Below, in pieces: positions 13,201 through 28,200 of a stretch of DNA of 64,000 nt. The position numbers and the translations under genes were made by a program. Origin of the DNA: Cyprinodon diabolis (lineage: Eukaryota > Chordata > Actinopteri > Cyprinodontiformes > Cyprinodontidae); the NCBI GenBank assembly GCA_030533445.1, contig CM060072.1, forward strand, positions 15,029,767 through 15,093,766, written 5' to 3'. How positions within the stretch are numbered: the first letter of the stretch is position 1; every line of letters begins with the position of its first letter. The notes beneath the pieces are model-generated. The model had not been told where the DNA came from. It saw only the letters and a program-made list of their open reading frames with translations, and searched no databases.

Positions 13201-16200
13201 TGAATAAGACTTTCAATCAGTTCCACAAGCAGAGGCAGGCAGAATTTAAACCGGGGAAGGCAGGGCTGGTTGGTGATTTGAGTGTGGGAGTGGGGAGTAG
13301 AGGGACAGTCTGATCAGTAAATCAGAATTACCTAAATGCATTTCTAAATAATAGCAAATTAAGGCTCAACTAATTCTGAAACAAGTTAAAACTGGTAACT
13401 AAGCTGACAAATGGAGTGCTTCCTGAGGATGGGAGGGGTTTCAGACAGACATCCAGACTGCATGTTTACCATTAGACTTCAGAGTTTTACTGGTGATTAA
13501 ACATTCTACTTACCAAAGCCAGCTGCTTCAAAACTTTCTCACAGAGGAGCGTCCACTCATCAGTGCTCAGGATCTTCTTGACATCGCCGTTCTGCATCGC
13601 CCGCAGCACCAACACACAAGCTTGGCCCTAAAATCCAAAATAAGTCCCATGAAAAGCAAAGGATGAATCAAAGGGTGAAAAATATCAACTTTGAACATTT
13701 AACCAAAATATTACAGCAAGAAAACATTGAAGGGAAGTGATTGTGAAGAAAGTTCATCCAGTGTCCAATTTGTATGAAAGTTGATGATGGATGCCAACAT
13801 TTTAATGGGAGGTTTGTTGTGGTTAAACTTCGTAAGTCTTTGTATTTAATTTTGAATGAATAAATAATAACTTAATTTGAATTGGGGAAAAATGTTTGTA
13901 TATAATTTAGAAAGTTCTGGAATTTGATTACATTTTTGCAAAATTGCATTTTTTTTTAGAAAATAAAATACTCGACTTTCTATCTAAACAATTGATCCAA
14001 TCTAAACTACAGTAGCCAGATGGATACTTGTAGAACTGAGCTCAGTTCTACGTTATCAGTTTGGGATGGCTGCTGTTCAGTCTGTCCGTGAAAAGGAGAG
14101 ACATTTAGTACAATACTTCGAGCTGACTGGTTGACGTTTAATGTCGTCAACCAGGATGACAACGAAAATATTTCGTTAACGCCCCTTTTTCCCGTGACGA
14201 TGATGAGACGATGACGCACAAAAACTGTTTTCAGAAAATAAAAATATGACCAGAATAAAAAATTATTTTCGTTAACGAGACTAAGACCAAACGAAATTTA
14301 CAAGCCATGGACGAATGGACATTAAAAAATGTGTAATTTGTATTTGTTAATATAATTGTTTCTTGAACTGCATAGAAGATAATGCGTTGTTGCCTTTTTT
14401 GTCCCTACACAGCGCCTGTCACACAGTGCCTTATACTCGACTAGAATCACGGGTAGTAGTTAACCGTAGCTAACTCAGGGTTAATACAAGAAGGAGGAAC
14501 TCTAATTTAATGCTTTTTAATGCTCTTTTATATATATACACGGCCAAATCCTTCGTAATCTTTACCATCGAAAGGCTGCAGCCATGTCCCGAATTTCTCG
14601 TTTTCCAGCCACTTATGTTAAGATTTGCATTTTCCCATTCTCTAGCTTTTTCTGTGCCTCGAGCTTCTGTTCCGAACATATGGCTTTAGGATCAACCAGG
14701 AGCAGTTTCAAGCAAACACGTGGAACTAGTTAAATCTGATATATTTGACAATTTTTTTTTTTTTTTTATATAAAGCATTTTAAATGCCATGATAATCACA
14801 TTTAATTAATTTTAATGCCAATTAAGGCCTTCATTTAAAAGATAAAAAATTTTATGACTTTTAAAGATTTTTAATGATCCGCAGAAACCCAGTAACTCAA
14901 CTTCGCATTCATGGCGTCGGGCTCGGATACCGGTGTACGGTTTGTTGGAGGAGCTGGGTGAAAACAACGCCTGGATGTATGGAGCCATTTCGTTTACAAC
15001 ACTAAGGACAACAAAACAACCTGCATGATAATTATTGACCATGCCACCGATGCCGGTGGAGGCCAAGACTATAATGACTAAATTGAGACTAAGACTGAAA
15101 TTGATTTTCGTTCCTGTGACTAAGAGTAAACTAAAAAAAGCTGACGAAATTAACACTGGTGCCAGCTAGTACCTGCAAACCATAATACGCTCTCAGCGAA
15201 TCGTAACGTTTCAGACTTGGGCTTCCATGAGAGCCACCAACCGACATACACACACACAGACATCTTTCCCATCTACAAATGCACAAAGTGCTTCTCTTTC
15301 CTCCTTTTTTAAATGAGAAATTGTAGCTATTTTTAGCTAAAACTGAGTCACTTGTGGCATCAACAGATGAGTCCTCCAGGCCCTTCTCTCTGTCGTTATT
15401 CCTACATGCCCCGCCCTAAAAAACACTGCTCGCATGTCATTGGTCAGACTCGCTGGTCGTTACGAGATGAACGTATTAGGGGAAGTTTTCCTAAAACGGA
15501 TTTGTTGTGCGACTAAAAACTCAGATCTCAGAACAATGCACATGTTTCGCAAGGTTAGATCCTGACAACGAAGAAACAGAATCCCATCACAAAATTATTT
15601 TATTCTTTAAACAGTTGGAATAGACACCGCTGCCAGTTTCGCACTTAAAACTGTTGAAATTCATTGTGAAACATTTTAGGAACGCTGTGAGGTAGAAGCA
15701 CCTCTACAATAGTTGAACAAAAAGGTCAAAGTGTAAACTCTTGCTAAGAGATGCAGCTGCTCTTTACCAATCTGCAAAGCCAAAACAAACATTTATAGAC
15801 TAGTGTTTTCATGGGATAATTACATAATTGTCCTCTAAAGGTTACAGCCATATTGTACAATGATTGATGAGCCTAAATGTTTAATTACCCTGCAGAGCTA
15901 TCTTTCTTGTGATCACATTTGTTAATTGAATTCAGCTCTACATGTGAACCAAGAAGGAACACTTTCAGCGGGTTCATACTGTATCAATGATCAGCTTCTC
16001 TCACTTCCTGCCTGGAGACATACGGTGGAAGTATTTTACCTGCTGATGCTCTCGGACTCCTGCGGTGATGTGCTGCACAGCTGTATCCAAGAGATTCACA
16101 CATAAAACCTGCAGAAATGATCACAGACGGCTCAGACATAAAACCTATAGATCATCGATATCAAAGGTCATTAATGCACAGTGACTACAGATCTACGCAC

Positions 16201-19200
16201 GGACTTACGGGGAATCTGGTGAACAGATCAGAGAACATCTGAGAGGTCAGTGGGCTTTTCCTTCTGCTCATAAAGGAGACCAGCGCCTCTCTGAAGAGGC
16301 TCGACACTCGCTCCACATCCACATTCCCCATAAACTTCGGCTGTAGTCAAACATAAGATAAAACAACGATAAGGATTCAGACTTCCTTTCTGACAACTTG
16401 ATAGAAAAAAACCCCAAAATACTTCAAATGAAGACATGTTATATTCATTTTTTACAGCTTTTGAGTCCTGAAATTCCTCCTGCTGGCTCACTTCTGTCTT
16501 ATAACGAGATAAAATGACAGCAGGAAAAAAAAAACCATCAGATGTGCTGCTCTGCTCTGTTTCTCTGCTGTACACTAACCATCTTGTTTCTGTCACTGAA
16601 ACGTCTTTCCTTTCAAACCTGTTCTTGCCTGTAAATGAGATTTTTCGGTGTAGCAGATGTTTAGCAAAATCTGTGCAGATTCCCTGAGCTGCAGGTGACT
16701 CTCAACAAATTCCAAGATCATTAAAAAGCTTCCAGACTCAGAACATTTTCCCCCCAATGGAACATTTAATTTAATCTTTAAAGATAAATTCAGTCCACTA
16801 AACTCTACCTAGGAGGTTAAACACCCAAGTTCGTGTCATGGATAAAAACTGTGTTCCCAAAACAATTTCTTTTTTTTTTCCTTTTTCTTTTCACTAAACT
16901 TTCCAAGAATACTAAAACTTGCATCCTCATTAAAAGGTTTAAATGACCGTCTCCTTGACAAGTCTTTATCATTTTGGTTATATGGCCAAGACATAAAATG
17001 AATAGAAAAGTATATTCTGGGTGTAAATAATCCAGAAGGGTTTTGCTTTTCCAAAAGAAGAACTCAACTTTCTGAGAATATTCCTGAATAATGCAGCCAC
17101 TTTATTTTAAAGGAAAAAAATCTAGTTAAATGTTAATTATCTAAGAATAATAATAATACTTTCACATCTGCTTTATTGTGGAAGCAGTTTACTTCAAAAC
17201 CTTTGAAAGTAAAAGTGGACAGCTACGACTTATAATAAACCATCTCTAAACAATAGATCATTTTTCTTTTAACGCTTGAAAGATGTCTGGGTCTTAATTT
17301 ATGAGATTCTTTTCAATTATTTTCAAACACTTTCTGAAAACATCTGACAACACCTTCATCCTTCAGGTGTGAATTCACCCTGAAAATGTGCGTGTGTGTG
17401 TTTGTAAGAGAGTGGGGGAGCTCTGTGTATTAAACTATATTTCCATTCTCAATAATAAAGTTTATATTGAGTTGAGACTAAAAAATGAAATAAAAATCAG
17501 TTAGTTATATAAAGCATTCGCCACATTTATTGCCTCCACTCCAGATAAAATGCGTATAAGCCTAAAACAAATTATTCTTTTATTACATTTGCATAATTAC
17601 AGCAAAGATTTAGGAAGGGTACATTTATCCAATGGCGGAATAAAGAAAAGTCATTTTAAGAATGAATGTGTTTCTATAAAATCACCAGGAGCTCCAGACT
17701 GCTTCGCATAAAGATAAAGTAAAATTACCAAGTTTCTCAGCGTAAAATAAATCTGATTCAGTTTCCTTGGGGTTTAAATATGAAACCAAACTCTATGAGC
17801 TGCCCTTAAAACTGTTTAAGACAATAAAACATGTTATTTAAGTAAATGAAATTCGCCAAGTAGCTCCAAGAAAACAGATATTCGCAAAACTAATCTACAT
17901 CCAGAGCATGTTGAGAAATATGAGGCTGGATGAGTTGATCTTAAAAGATAAACACCCCCGTCAGCAGAGGTTAAGAGACATGCTGACATTTCCTGGTTGG
18001 AGAACTTAAGCAAATAATAGCATCTTAATGACAGCAAGATGAATTGACGCCTTTTCCTTCACCACCTTCCCAAATGTAAACGTGAAGCTTAGCAGAATCT
18101 AACAGTAACTAACAGCTGGGTTAGGTGGGTAACACCTTTTTATTTAGACTGTTAAATATGGTGGAGGATGTGTGATGCTGTTGGGCTGTTTCTGAGTCAG
18201 AGTCCCTGGAAACCTTGCAAGAATGCACAGCATGATGGAAACAATAAAGGATCTCAAAATCTTTAAATAGGATTATAACCAGGGACCAAAGCTTTATACA
18301 GGAACATGTAGGGTAAAAAATAAAAAAAAGTCCAAAGACTGAGCAGAGATGACTGTATGCTCTTACTTTATGAAATGTTGAACTGTAAGCCTATCCACTA
18401 ACTGGGTGATAATTGTGCAATTGGTTTGCTTTTAGGGATAAAACTAGCAAAAGGTTCCTTAAAGAAGATTTTTTTCTTATTAAATTAAACCAGGTGAAAC
18501 TAAAATGTTTAAACTTGAAGTTCTGGGTATAAAACAGAAGAAAAAGTTTTTATATCTTAAATGCAAATTTTTATTTTATTTTATACAATCTTTGTATAAT
18601 TACTGCTCTAAGTGGGTTTCTCGGTCAGCTTAAGGCATGTTTTAGAGTCTCCAGTTAAAGATGAATTGATTACTAAATTAGTTGACGATTATTTAAATAA
18701 TTGATTTATTATGATTAATCCAATGAATTTTTTCAGCCTTAAACGCTTTAAAATTTCTAAAAATCTATTTATCTAAAGGTAAGACAAAGGCTCTAAATAT
18801 CCTTCACACTGATAATTAAATCCTTGCTTTGTTAATTATATTATAATTATTATATATATTTTATAATTATAGTAGCCTGACTTGACTGTCCTGAGACTCG
18901 TAGCATTTTTCCACTGCTCTGTTCCCTTACAGGATGACATATGCATGAGAAAAAATTATGTATTATTGTTAAAACTAAGAAAGCTAGAAAAAGGCAACTC
19001 TATAAACAAATTACATAAAAATAAATGTACCAAGTAATGAAGGACAAATCTAGAGCAATTCCTGACAATATCCAAATAAAGAAACAGACCTAAACACTTG
19101 CTGCCAGGTAAACCTGTTTGAGTTAAGGGTGACCTTTTCACATAGAGTTAGACAAAGAAGCATCCCTTCCTCCTGTCCAACAAACTAAGCTCTCCTAGAG

Positions 19201-22200
19201 GGAGAAAAGTCACGGCAACTAAAAATCAAACCGTGAACCAGGTCAAAGTGTGCAAACATACATCATTTACTGCTGCTGCTCCGTCAGCTGTCGGCTCTTC
19301 TTTGGTCTCAGCAGGTAAAGCTCCACGCAGCATTTTCACCACATAAAGAGAAGCGCTGAAGGGAAACACAACATCAGCAACAAATTCACACTATCAGGTA
19401 GAAAAATCTACTTTATGTCTCTATCAGTGAGCTCTGCTGTCCCCTTGAGGGGTCGTCATTAGCGGAGCGTTCACAAACACAGAAGTGAGGGAGAAGGTTC
19501 AGCATCATTTTCTGCTTAGTCCCATCTTCAAACCGCAAACTCATACCTGAAGTAATAGAGACACACAGAGGAGTCCGACAGTTTCTTGGCTTTACTCATC
19601 AGTTTGTCCAGCAGGTCGTGGAGCTCCCCCTGCCTGTCCCTGGCGGTCCTGCAGTAAACTTTGGACCTGCACAGTTGGTTCCTTTAAATAAAAAATAAAG
19701 AGAATATTGCACCAAACAATGAGGAAAAGTTAAAGGTTTTAAAATAAAATATCAGGGAAGTGCATCTTTTTCATTTAAATGTTTCCTTTTTGAGCTGCTT
19801 TGACCAACAAATATGGATCTAAAAGGCCCGGGAATTTAACATTATGAAAGAAATGCAACGTTCTTCATAAAAAATGACTTTACCCTGTTTTAAACAACTG
19901 TTTTATCTTCCATCATACTATTTAATTCCTTCTTATAAGGCCAACATTCTTAATGTTGTGATTTCCGTCACAACCAATAGTCTTCTTTTTTCCTGATTAT
20001 TTTTACTGTTAAAATTCACCCATCTTTATCTGCATTCATCTATGTTTTCAGTTTTTACATTTTCGGACACGTGGATGACTGGATAGATGGACAGCAGGTG
20101 GACAGATGAAAATCTGGACTGACATATGGACAGACTAAAGAATGTATGGATGAGCAATGAATGGATGGATGGATGAATGCAGACCTGCATAAAACGAATG
20201 GATGGAGAAATGAAAGGAAGGATTTTGAAACTATTCTTCAAATCCTATAAACAGCCTTTGACATGTGCATCAACTGAACTACAGCATGGTTGAATTTAGA
20301 CCAATGGAAAACAGATCATTTATAAAGTAAAACCTTTAAACAACTAAATGTAAAAAATAAAAGAAAGTAAACAGAAGGAGAAAACAGACATATGGTTAAA
20401 AAGGATGAGTTGGTTCCTACTCTAAGATATCTGCGGCCCTCCTGAGGAAGTCCTGCTCCTGCTGGTCGCTCCCAGAGCTCATTCCTCTGTCGACGATGTT
20501 GAGCAGAGGCTCCACTAATCCTAGAATGAGGGGGCTGCGGGCCTGCCGGGCCACAAACACCTCAATGAGGTCCAACACCTGAAAATGACAAGTCAAAACT
20601 AATAAAGACATGTTTTTACTTCTTAGTGAACTTCTACCAGGCTGCCGAGGCATAGTTTATTGACCCCTGGATGTCAGTCACCTTTATCTTAAAGTCTCGG
20701 ACCAGAGCCCGTTCCTTCTGGAAATTTGTCTTCTCATCTCTCTTTGCCTGAATCTTCTTCTTCTGCTCAGAGAACAGCGCCGACAGGCTCTGATCCAGCT
20801 TCATCATGGCATCATCATCCAGGTCTTCATCACTGCTGGCGTCCTCCTCAGTAGCCTAGACAAGCCGGTATATCATTACTAAAACAAGCTAAATGCTTTA
20901 GAGGCCACAGTTCAAACTCTTTATTTACGGTAGAGTGAACCCAGGAGCCGCTGAGCAGATCACACACCAGAGCATTCTGTTGCTGAAGAACCTTCATCAG
21001 CTCCAGGCGGAAATTTTGATCCACTTCTCCCTCCTCCATCTCTTCACCATCTTCCTCGTCCTCCATCGCTTCCTCCTCATCAGAATCATCTTCTGACTCG
21101 TCATCCTGAAAACAAACATTTTTTTTAAAAAAGCGTCGAAAATTTTCACTACAAATTAAAATGTAAAGACAGATCATCTGTAACCTCCATATCTTCATCT
21201 TCGTCCTCCTCCTCCTCCTCTTCCTCCACATCATCATCATCCTCATCATCATCCTTTTGTGTTTTGTCTCCATCATCAGTGACGATTACAGCACCGTCTT
21301 CCTCGTCCTCCTTGTCTGGGTCTAAGACCTGTGAGAGGTCAGTGGGTTTTCACAAACACAGGTGATCAGGTTTTTCCTAATCAGAAATAAACTTTATGCC
21401 ACCGTTTTGACCAGGAGAAAGTAGACATCTAGTGGTGAAACGTGATACTACAATAAAACAATTCTTGATACACATGTAAAAAATATTGCTTGGCTGGGTT
21501 CGGGAAACTCCAGGGCTGCCAAACAACAGTTAAAAAAAAAAAGAAAGAAAAAGTCTTAAGCCTCTGTGCATACCATCTTTTATGACTTCAATCAGCCTAC
21601 CAGACTTTGCTGGTCCCATTAAGCTAGTGACTGAAATGACATTAGCCTAATGCTGCTGAAGATTCTCAGTAATCCAGGTCACAGTGATTCAAAAAAGTTA
21701 AACAATCGAGCAGATGTTGTTTCCAAGTTTGAAGACGTTTCACCTCCCATCCAGGAAGCTTTTTCAAAATGTCTGAAATAACATTGAGTTCGAAGCTTTA
21801 TAGAGTGGAGCAACGAGGCTTTGTTTTTGGTCCAGAAAATACAGCCTTGGTCACTCTGGATATAGTTTTACACAATTTAGAGACACAATTGCTTCAAACA
21901 AAAAAACAAAAAAAACAATTGACAAATAAAAAAAAAGTAGTATGCCTTCAGCTAGGAGTGATGGAAAGGAATATCCAAAATAAAATGTTAAATTACTCAA
22001 ACCATGCGTTTATTCTTTCATATTTAGTGTTTAAGATGCAGTGTGGAGTCATCACTCACATCCAAGATGGCGGTGAGGGCTGCTGCAGTGACATGGGGGC
22101 AGATGGAGGAGAAGACCGTCCTGCAGACCTTCCTGATGTGTCGGCTCTGCTGGGACAGCAGGGACAGCAGAATGTCCACCATCACCTCCACCCACTCTGG

Positions 22201-25200
22201 CTCCTCTGGCTGCTCTGTGGTTGCAGGACATTCATGTTACAGTTTAGAGTTACATCCTTTTACATAAAGGTATAGTGGAGAATTTCCTTGAATTTTTGAA
22301 AAGACCCTCCCTCTCCACTTAAAAAAATGAACAAGAACAACTTTTTCCCGCTCCCGAGACGGAACGCCTATTAAACGCATGCGAGAGCGCATTTCTCCTC
22401 GTGCGCGCTCTGGTTGAACGTTGCTGTTTGCATCCTTTATACAAGCGTACTTTCTAAAAGATGATTTGCAATTTTTCCACTAAGTCAGACTCATCAATGG
22501 TAAGTGAAAATGACGAGCACGTAGGACGGCCTTATGTAAAAATACCACCAGAATGATTGACAATTAGGAGGACCACTTATTTAGATGATCCATCCAGAAA
22601 AAAAAAAAACATCCTCCAGTATACCTTCAAGTATCTTTACTTAATGGACACAGCTGGCGAAAAAAAAAAAAAAAAAGCATCAGTTACAAAGCCTCACCTT
22701 GTTGTTTCTTCTTGGTCTTTTTTTCCTGGGCTTTGTCCATGCAGCTCTGCAGGTCCTTCATAATGTCCAGCAGCTCATCTGGAGCCTGTAGGACAGAAAA
22801 CTTTGAATAAAACTTCTGGACTCAATTCAGAGCAAAGCTGCAGTGAGCATCCACCAGCTGCTATGACCTTGAAGAGGTGCATGCCGACCAGCAGGAAGAG
22901 CTGCTGGAACGCTCCGCTTTCTGCTGTCCAGCCTTTTTTGGACTTTTTCTTCATATTTGCCACAGACTCCAGCATGCTGCCAACAAACAAAACATTTTCC
23001 TTAACCTGTTAAGACACCAGACATGTTTAAAACTGCAAACTTCTGCTCTGTCCTACCCCTCCCAGGCCTGTTTCTGCTCTGCACTGAATGGTTGGACCTT
23101 TTGGACGTTTTTGGGATGGCTGAGCAGGAGCTGGGCGTACTGGGCCAGGTGGTCGATCCACATGGTGCCGTCCGTGGCAACACCGAGCGATCGCTTCTGA
23201 TTGAAGGCCGTGCTGTCATCGCTGAGCTGCATGTGGCGCATGGACAGGAGGAGTCTGGATGGAGGACAGAAGGCAGCCAGGGACATGGGAGGATGAACCA
23301 ACTTTCTTTGAAAATTATCAAGTTTCTGCTTTCTCTGCAGGATTGTTCTAACTTCTACACATTATTTAAGGTCACCTGCTGCATATCCTACCCTTGTTAC
23401 TAACAGCTCAAAACTGGCAGCAAAAGGAGGATATTTAACAAAGAAGGCTTAGCTGGCTGGATAGATTTTAATCGATAGATAAACAAATGTGAGATGAGAA
23501 TAGTACAAATCATAGATAACAGTATAAATATAGAGAGGGAGCTCGAGAGATTTCAGGAGCTTGCTTCGTAGGCATCCCTTAGTCCCCTCTCTCGGGTTAA
23601 AATTGGTATAACCCATTGTGGGGAGGGGCACAGCATGCAGTGGTCTGCATGTTATTTTAATTAGGGTGTAAAAATGATTTATGTGGTGTTCCGATTTCAC
23701 CCAGTGAGTTTGCATCTTACAGCAATAAAAAAACAATGTAGATTTAAGGATTTATTCATTAGATACTCCTAAAATGTAACCTTGTCATCCCTTTGCACTC
23801 TTCTCCTGAGGACATCACATTTCTTAGTCTTTTGAGAGATGTAAGAAAACTTTTCATTGACTTTTATTTTTTACTTGATTCCTTGCTTGTTAATTTTTTG
23901 TCTTCCCTTTGCTCAGTTACACTTGCACTTTGCCAACATGTCTCATAAGAAAGAAGTTGAATCGATTTATTACCAGTTCATGTCCATCCACTTTTGTTTC
24001 TTTAAATTGTCATTTGAAAATTTAAACTTTTTATGTAACTTTTCATAGATAATGGATTTTTCTATCTCCTGTCTTCTTCCCCAGAAGCCTAATGTGTCAT
24101 TTTTCAGCTGTCTGTTATCTTTTTTCCCCCCAAGAACAAATATCATCAGCTTGAGGCTGATAACCATTTTGTAATATTATATTAAAGGTACAGTGGAGGA
24201 TTTTTAGGAATTTTTGAAATGCTCGCTCAAATTCACATGCACAATGCTGTACCCGCCCCTGACAGGGAACGGCTATTAAACATGTATGAGACCATGCAGG
24301 AGCCCATTTCTCCTCGTGCACACTCTGGTTAAAAGTTCCTGTTTGCATCACTCGTACAAGCTTACTTTCCAAATGAAGATTTGCAATTTTTCCACTATGT
24401 CAGACTCACCACCAGTATGTGAAAATGGTGACGAGCACGTAGGACAGCTGTAGAAGTAAACATATCACCAGAATGATCGGCAGTTAGGAGGACCACTTAT
24501 TTTGAAGCACTACCCAGAAAACAAACATCCTCCACTAAACCTTTAAATGAAAGGAAAGCTTTAACGCTTCCATTTATTCAAATTTGGAAATTTGACATTA
24601 ATTCAGATAAGTCAGCTTTCACTAACGTCTCTAGGTACTCTGATCAGAAATCTCGTCCAATGACTGATACTAAAAAAAGGCCATTCTCATTCATTGGCAC
24701 ACACAGTTTGTCGTTTCCTTCTTCCGTTTGGTTTTTTCAGGGAAAATTATGGCAGTTATTAACTTTCTATGGAGATTTTACCCATTATTACATTTTGTTA
24801 TTAAAGTTATGTTTCAACACAGTCTATTACCATTATTTTGACATTTATATGAATTTGTAATGAAAAAAAAAATGAAAAAAATCTATCTATCTATCTATCT
24901 ATCTATTTATATAATACTGAAATAAAGAAATGTCATTTTATTCCGCTAAATGTCGCCAAAAAAAAAGTGTTTGTCTCACCCAAAGAATGAATTAACAAGC
25001 GCTGCTCTGGTTTTATCGTCCAGTGGGACGGAAAGTTTCCCGCTTGTCTCTGCGATGTTGGAGGCAGGAGCTTTCTTAGTGGTAAAGAAAGCATGGAAGA
25101 AGACAAATCTGCACAAGAGACAAAAGAACACAAATTCAAACTTCTCCTTACACCCACAGAGGACCTTAATGCATCTGGCTAAGAAGCTGGTGTCACCTGG

Positions 25201-28200
25201 CCACGTCCATGCAAAGCTCCTCCGTCTTTTTCACGTAATGGTTGTCAATAATTGAAGCGAGGCGGGCGACAATCCACCTCCTCAGGCGGAGTATTGGGCT
25301 TTCTTTCCTGAGCGAGATAACAACATGGTCAACACAAGAAGAGATATTTGATCCAATTAATCTCCATCAGGGTAAAACTCACTGCTCTTTGCCGTCTTGC
25401 TTGTCTTTCTGCTTGCGGGTGCTGAAGTCAAGCAACTGGTCGGGCCGAGGCTGCAGGAACATGTCTTTGAGCCAGTCCACGTAGCTCTGCAGAGCCGCAG
25501 GTTCCAGGTGCTGCACCACCCTCCACACCGAAGACACCACTGGGTAGCCATTGTTGGTCAGAGAGGAGAATCTCAGCATGACAGCCAGCTGTTTTTCAGA
25601 GTCCTTACAGCCTTGCAGGAAGTCAGACACGTAGGCATCCATCTCCGGCGCCAATTTAAAGCGGTCCGGTTTCTGAGGGAGTGAAACCATAGATTCTAAT
25701 TATCAAAAAGTTGTTTTGTTTTTTTAACAGAAATGTGTCAATAAAAATCAACAAAACCCTGACTGAACAAGTTAAAACATGTTCAGTCTCTATTATAGAT
25801 AAAATGAAAGAAGTTATTGAATTGAATCATTCACATACTTTCAATCTAAATAATTCAAATTATGTTCATTTCTTTTTAACCGAGAATAAAGGTAATATCG
25901 AAAAACATGGTTTACAGGTGATAATTGGTTTATACAAAATACTTTCTTTTAAAAAGTCGGCATGACAACTAATCAAAAACATTTTTCTACTAGGATTAAT
26001 ACATATGTGCCCTTTTTCTGTGCAACAACCTTAAATCACCAATTAAGTTCTTTGATTCGGTTTGTAGTTTCATAACTTCCTGTCTATGTTTTAACAAATA
26101 GTGCTTTAAAGACCATTTAGTAGTTTTTTGAGACACAAGAGTGTGAATGTTTTAATTCAGGCTTTATACAGGAATGAGTAACTCTTATTTAATGCTTTTT
26201 AATGCTCTTAGAACTAATCTTAATTTCATCAACAAGTACTCATGACTCTCATATATACACGGCAAAATCTTTCGTCATCTTTACCCTCGACAGACTGCAG
26301 CCATGTCCCAAATTCCTCGTTTTCCAGCCAGTTTTGTGGAAATTTACAAATTACCATTTTCTAGCTTTTTCTCTGCCTTGAGCTTCTTTCCACAACAAAC
26401 GGCTTTATGAACAACCAGAAGCAGTTCCACGCAAATATATTGCGATGTAGCTGAAGAAATTGTTTTTATATAAACTTTTTTTTTAATAAGGCATTTTAAA
26501 TGCCACGACAATCATATTTAATGAGTTTTAATGCCAATTCAGGCCTTCATTTCAAAAATAATAATTTATTGACTTTTAATGATTTTTTAAGGACTTCAAG
26601 AAACCCTGTAATTGCTCAGCAATTAGTGGAAAATGTGGCTTTGTTTATATTTCAAAACAAGCTTCGTTTTGAAAACATTTAGCTAATGTAGCATATGAGC
26701 TAGCTACATGCTACAATGCTGAAGCATTATAGATAATGTTCGCTGTTTAAAGCCACAGTTTTATGCATTTAGCAGACGCTTTTATCCACAGCAACTTACA
26801 AAGAAGGCATTAGCGTAAAGGGTCTTGCCTAAGGGCCCACACTGGGAGCTCATTCCCCCCCAGCAGGGATTCAAGCCCAGGGCCTCCTGTGTGCAAGTCG
26901 GGTGACTTACCACTTGAGCTAGCTAGCCGCTAGCAAAGTCCTCGTTATTGCCTATAAAACTTTTAGCTCCGTCACCTTAAGTTAACTTGTTACTAATAAT
27001 AAAATAGGTGATGAGCATCTTTATAGATAATTGTATTATTAGCTTATGTGCTAATAGACAGTTTTCACTTCTCTGCTAGCAATGAAGAGCCATTTCAGAA
27101 TTAGCATCCTGTTTATAACATCATAGTTTGGGTTATGTGAAACCTCAGCTTTTTCTACATTTCCCACATTAAAACTCAAGAATTTCATATAGAATGTCCG
27201 CAATGTTCAAGTTATTTTGTAGGATATCAAAGCCCAGACATTTTCTATAGATTTTAAGCAGAGAATGTACAGATTAATAGCTGGCTTCAGTCTCAAACAG
27301 AATGTTCATGTCTTTTTCCACATAACCTTAGAGCATACAGTTCATTTACTTCATAAGGAAAATTGAAACCTGCACAGCAGGGGCTTGGGGAAACTGACCT
27401 GAGCTGAAACTACATGTTCACCGTAGTGCAACATCACCTCTCCGGATAAAACCTCCTGTAGCTGGGATAAGGAGAGCAGAGGCAGGGCGCTGCCCAGCAG
27501 ACGGAAGCTCAGAAAACTGCACAGAGAAGGGACGACAACAAAAAAGCACAGCATTAGATGTGATGCCTGAAGAATTAAAAACATTAGGAATGAATAATAA
27601 GAACATTTGTGCTGATGACACGATATTGACATTTCTAGTACTTTTCATAGACTAAAACAAAAAAGTTTTTAATTAAAAACAATTCCTCCCGCAGCAGTGT
27701 GTCGCAGTGAGCAGATGTACCGTAGATTTGACCAATCAGAGGCCTCCTCCAAAATTGTCTGTGGTCACCTACAATTTTGGATAGGTGCACCAGAGGATCT
27801 GCGGAAGGGGCGGGGGCATATCTGCGTTAACTGTGACAGTTTCTGAGTATAAACTAGCCTTTAATGACTAACCGTCTCCAGGCAGATGTTGCAGATTTGC
27901 AACAGCTAAATCCCACTTAGCTAATTACTCCACATCCATATTTTAAGAGCTTTTGTTACTCAGAAGTACAACAGAAGGACTTAGTTGTGCATTTGCAACA
28001 GTTTCTCTCCAGCTCACCAGATAGCACAGCTGAATCACTTTCAACATGGCTTAGTCCTTGGTGTCACTGAAACAGATTTTCTAACCACCAATTTCATGTA
28101 AGTATCACTACCAATTTCCATTATTTTGAAATCAATACTACATAAGATGAATCATGAATGTTTATAGATATGACACATGCCAATTAGTAGATTTTATCTC

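Noticed and set aside
16228..16596. 122-codon minus-strand frame
   Set aside because: It overlaps a mybbp1a exon in the wrong frame and runs through the splice acceptor.
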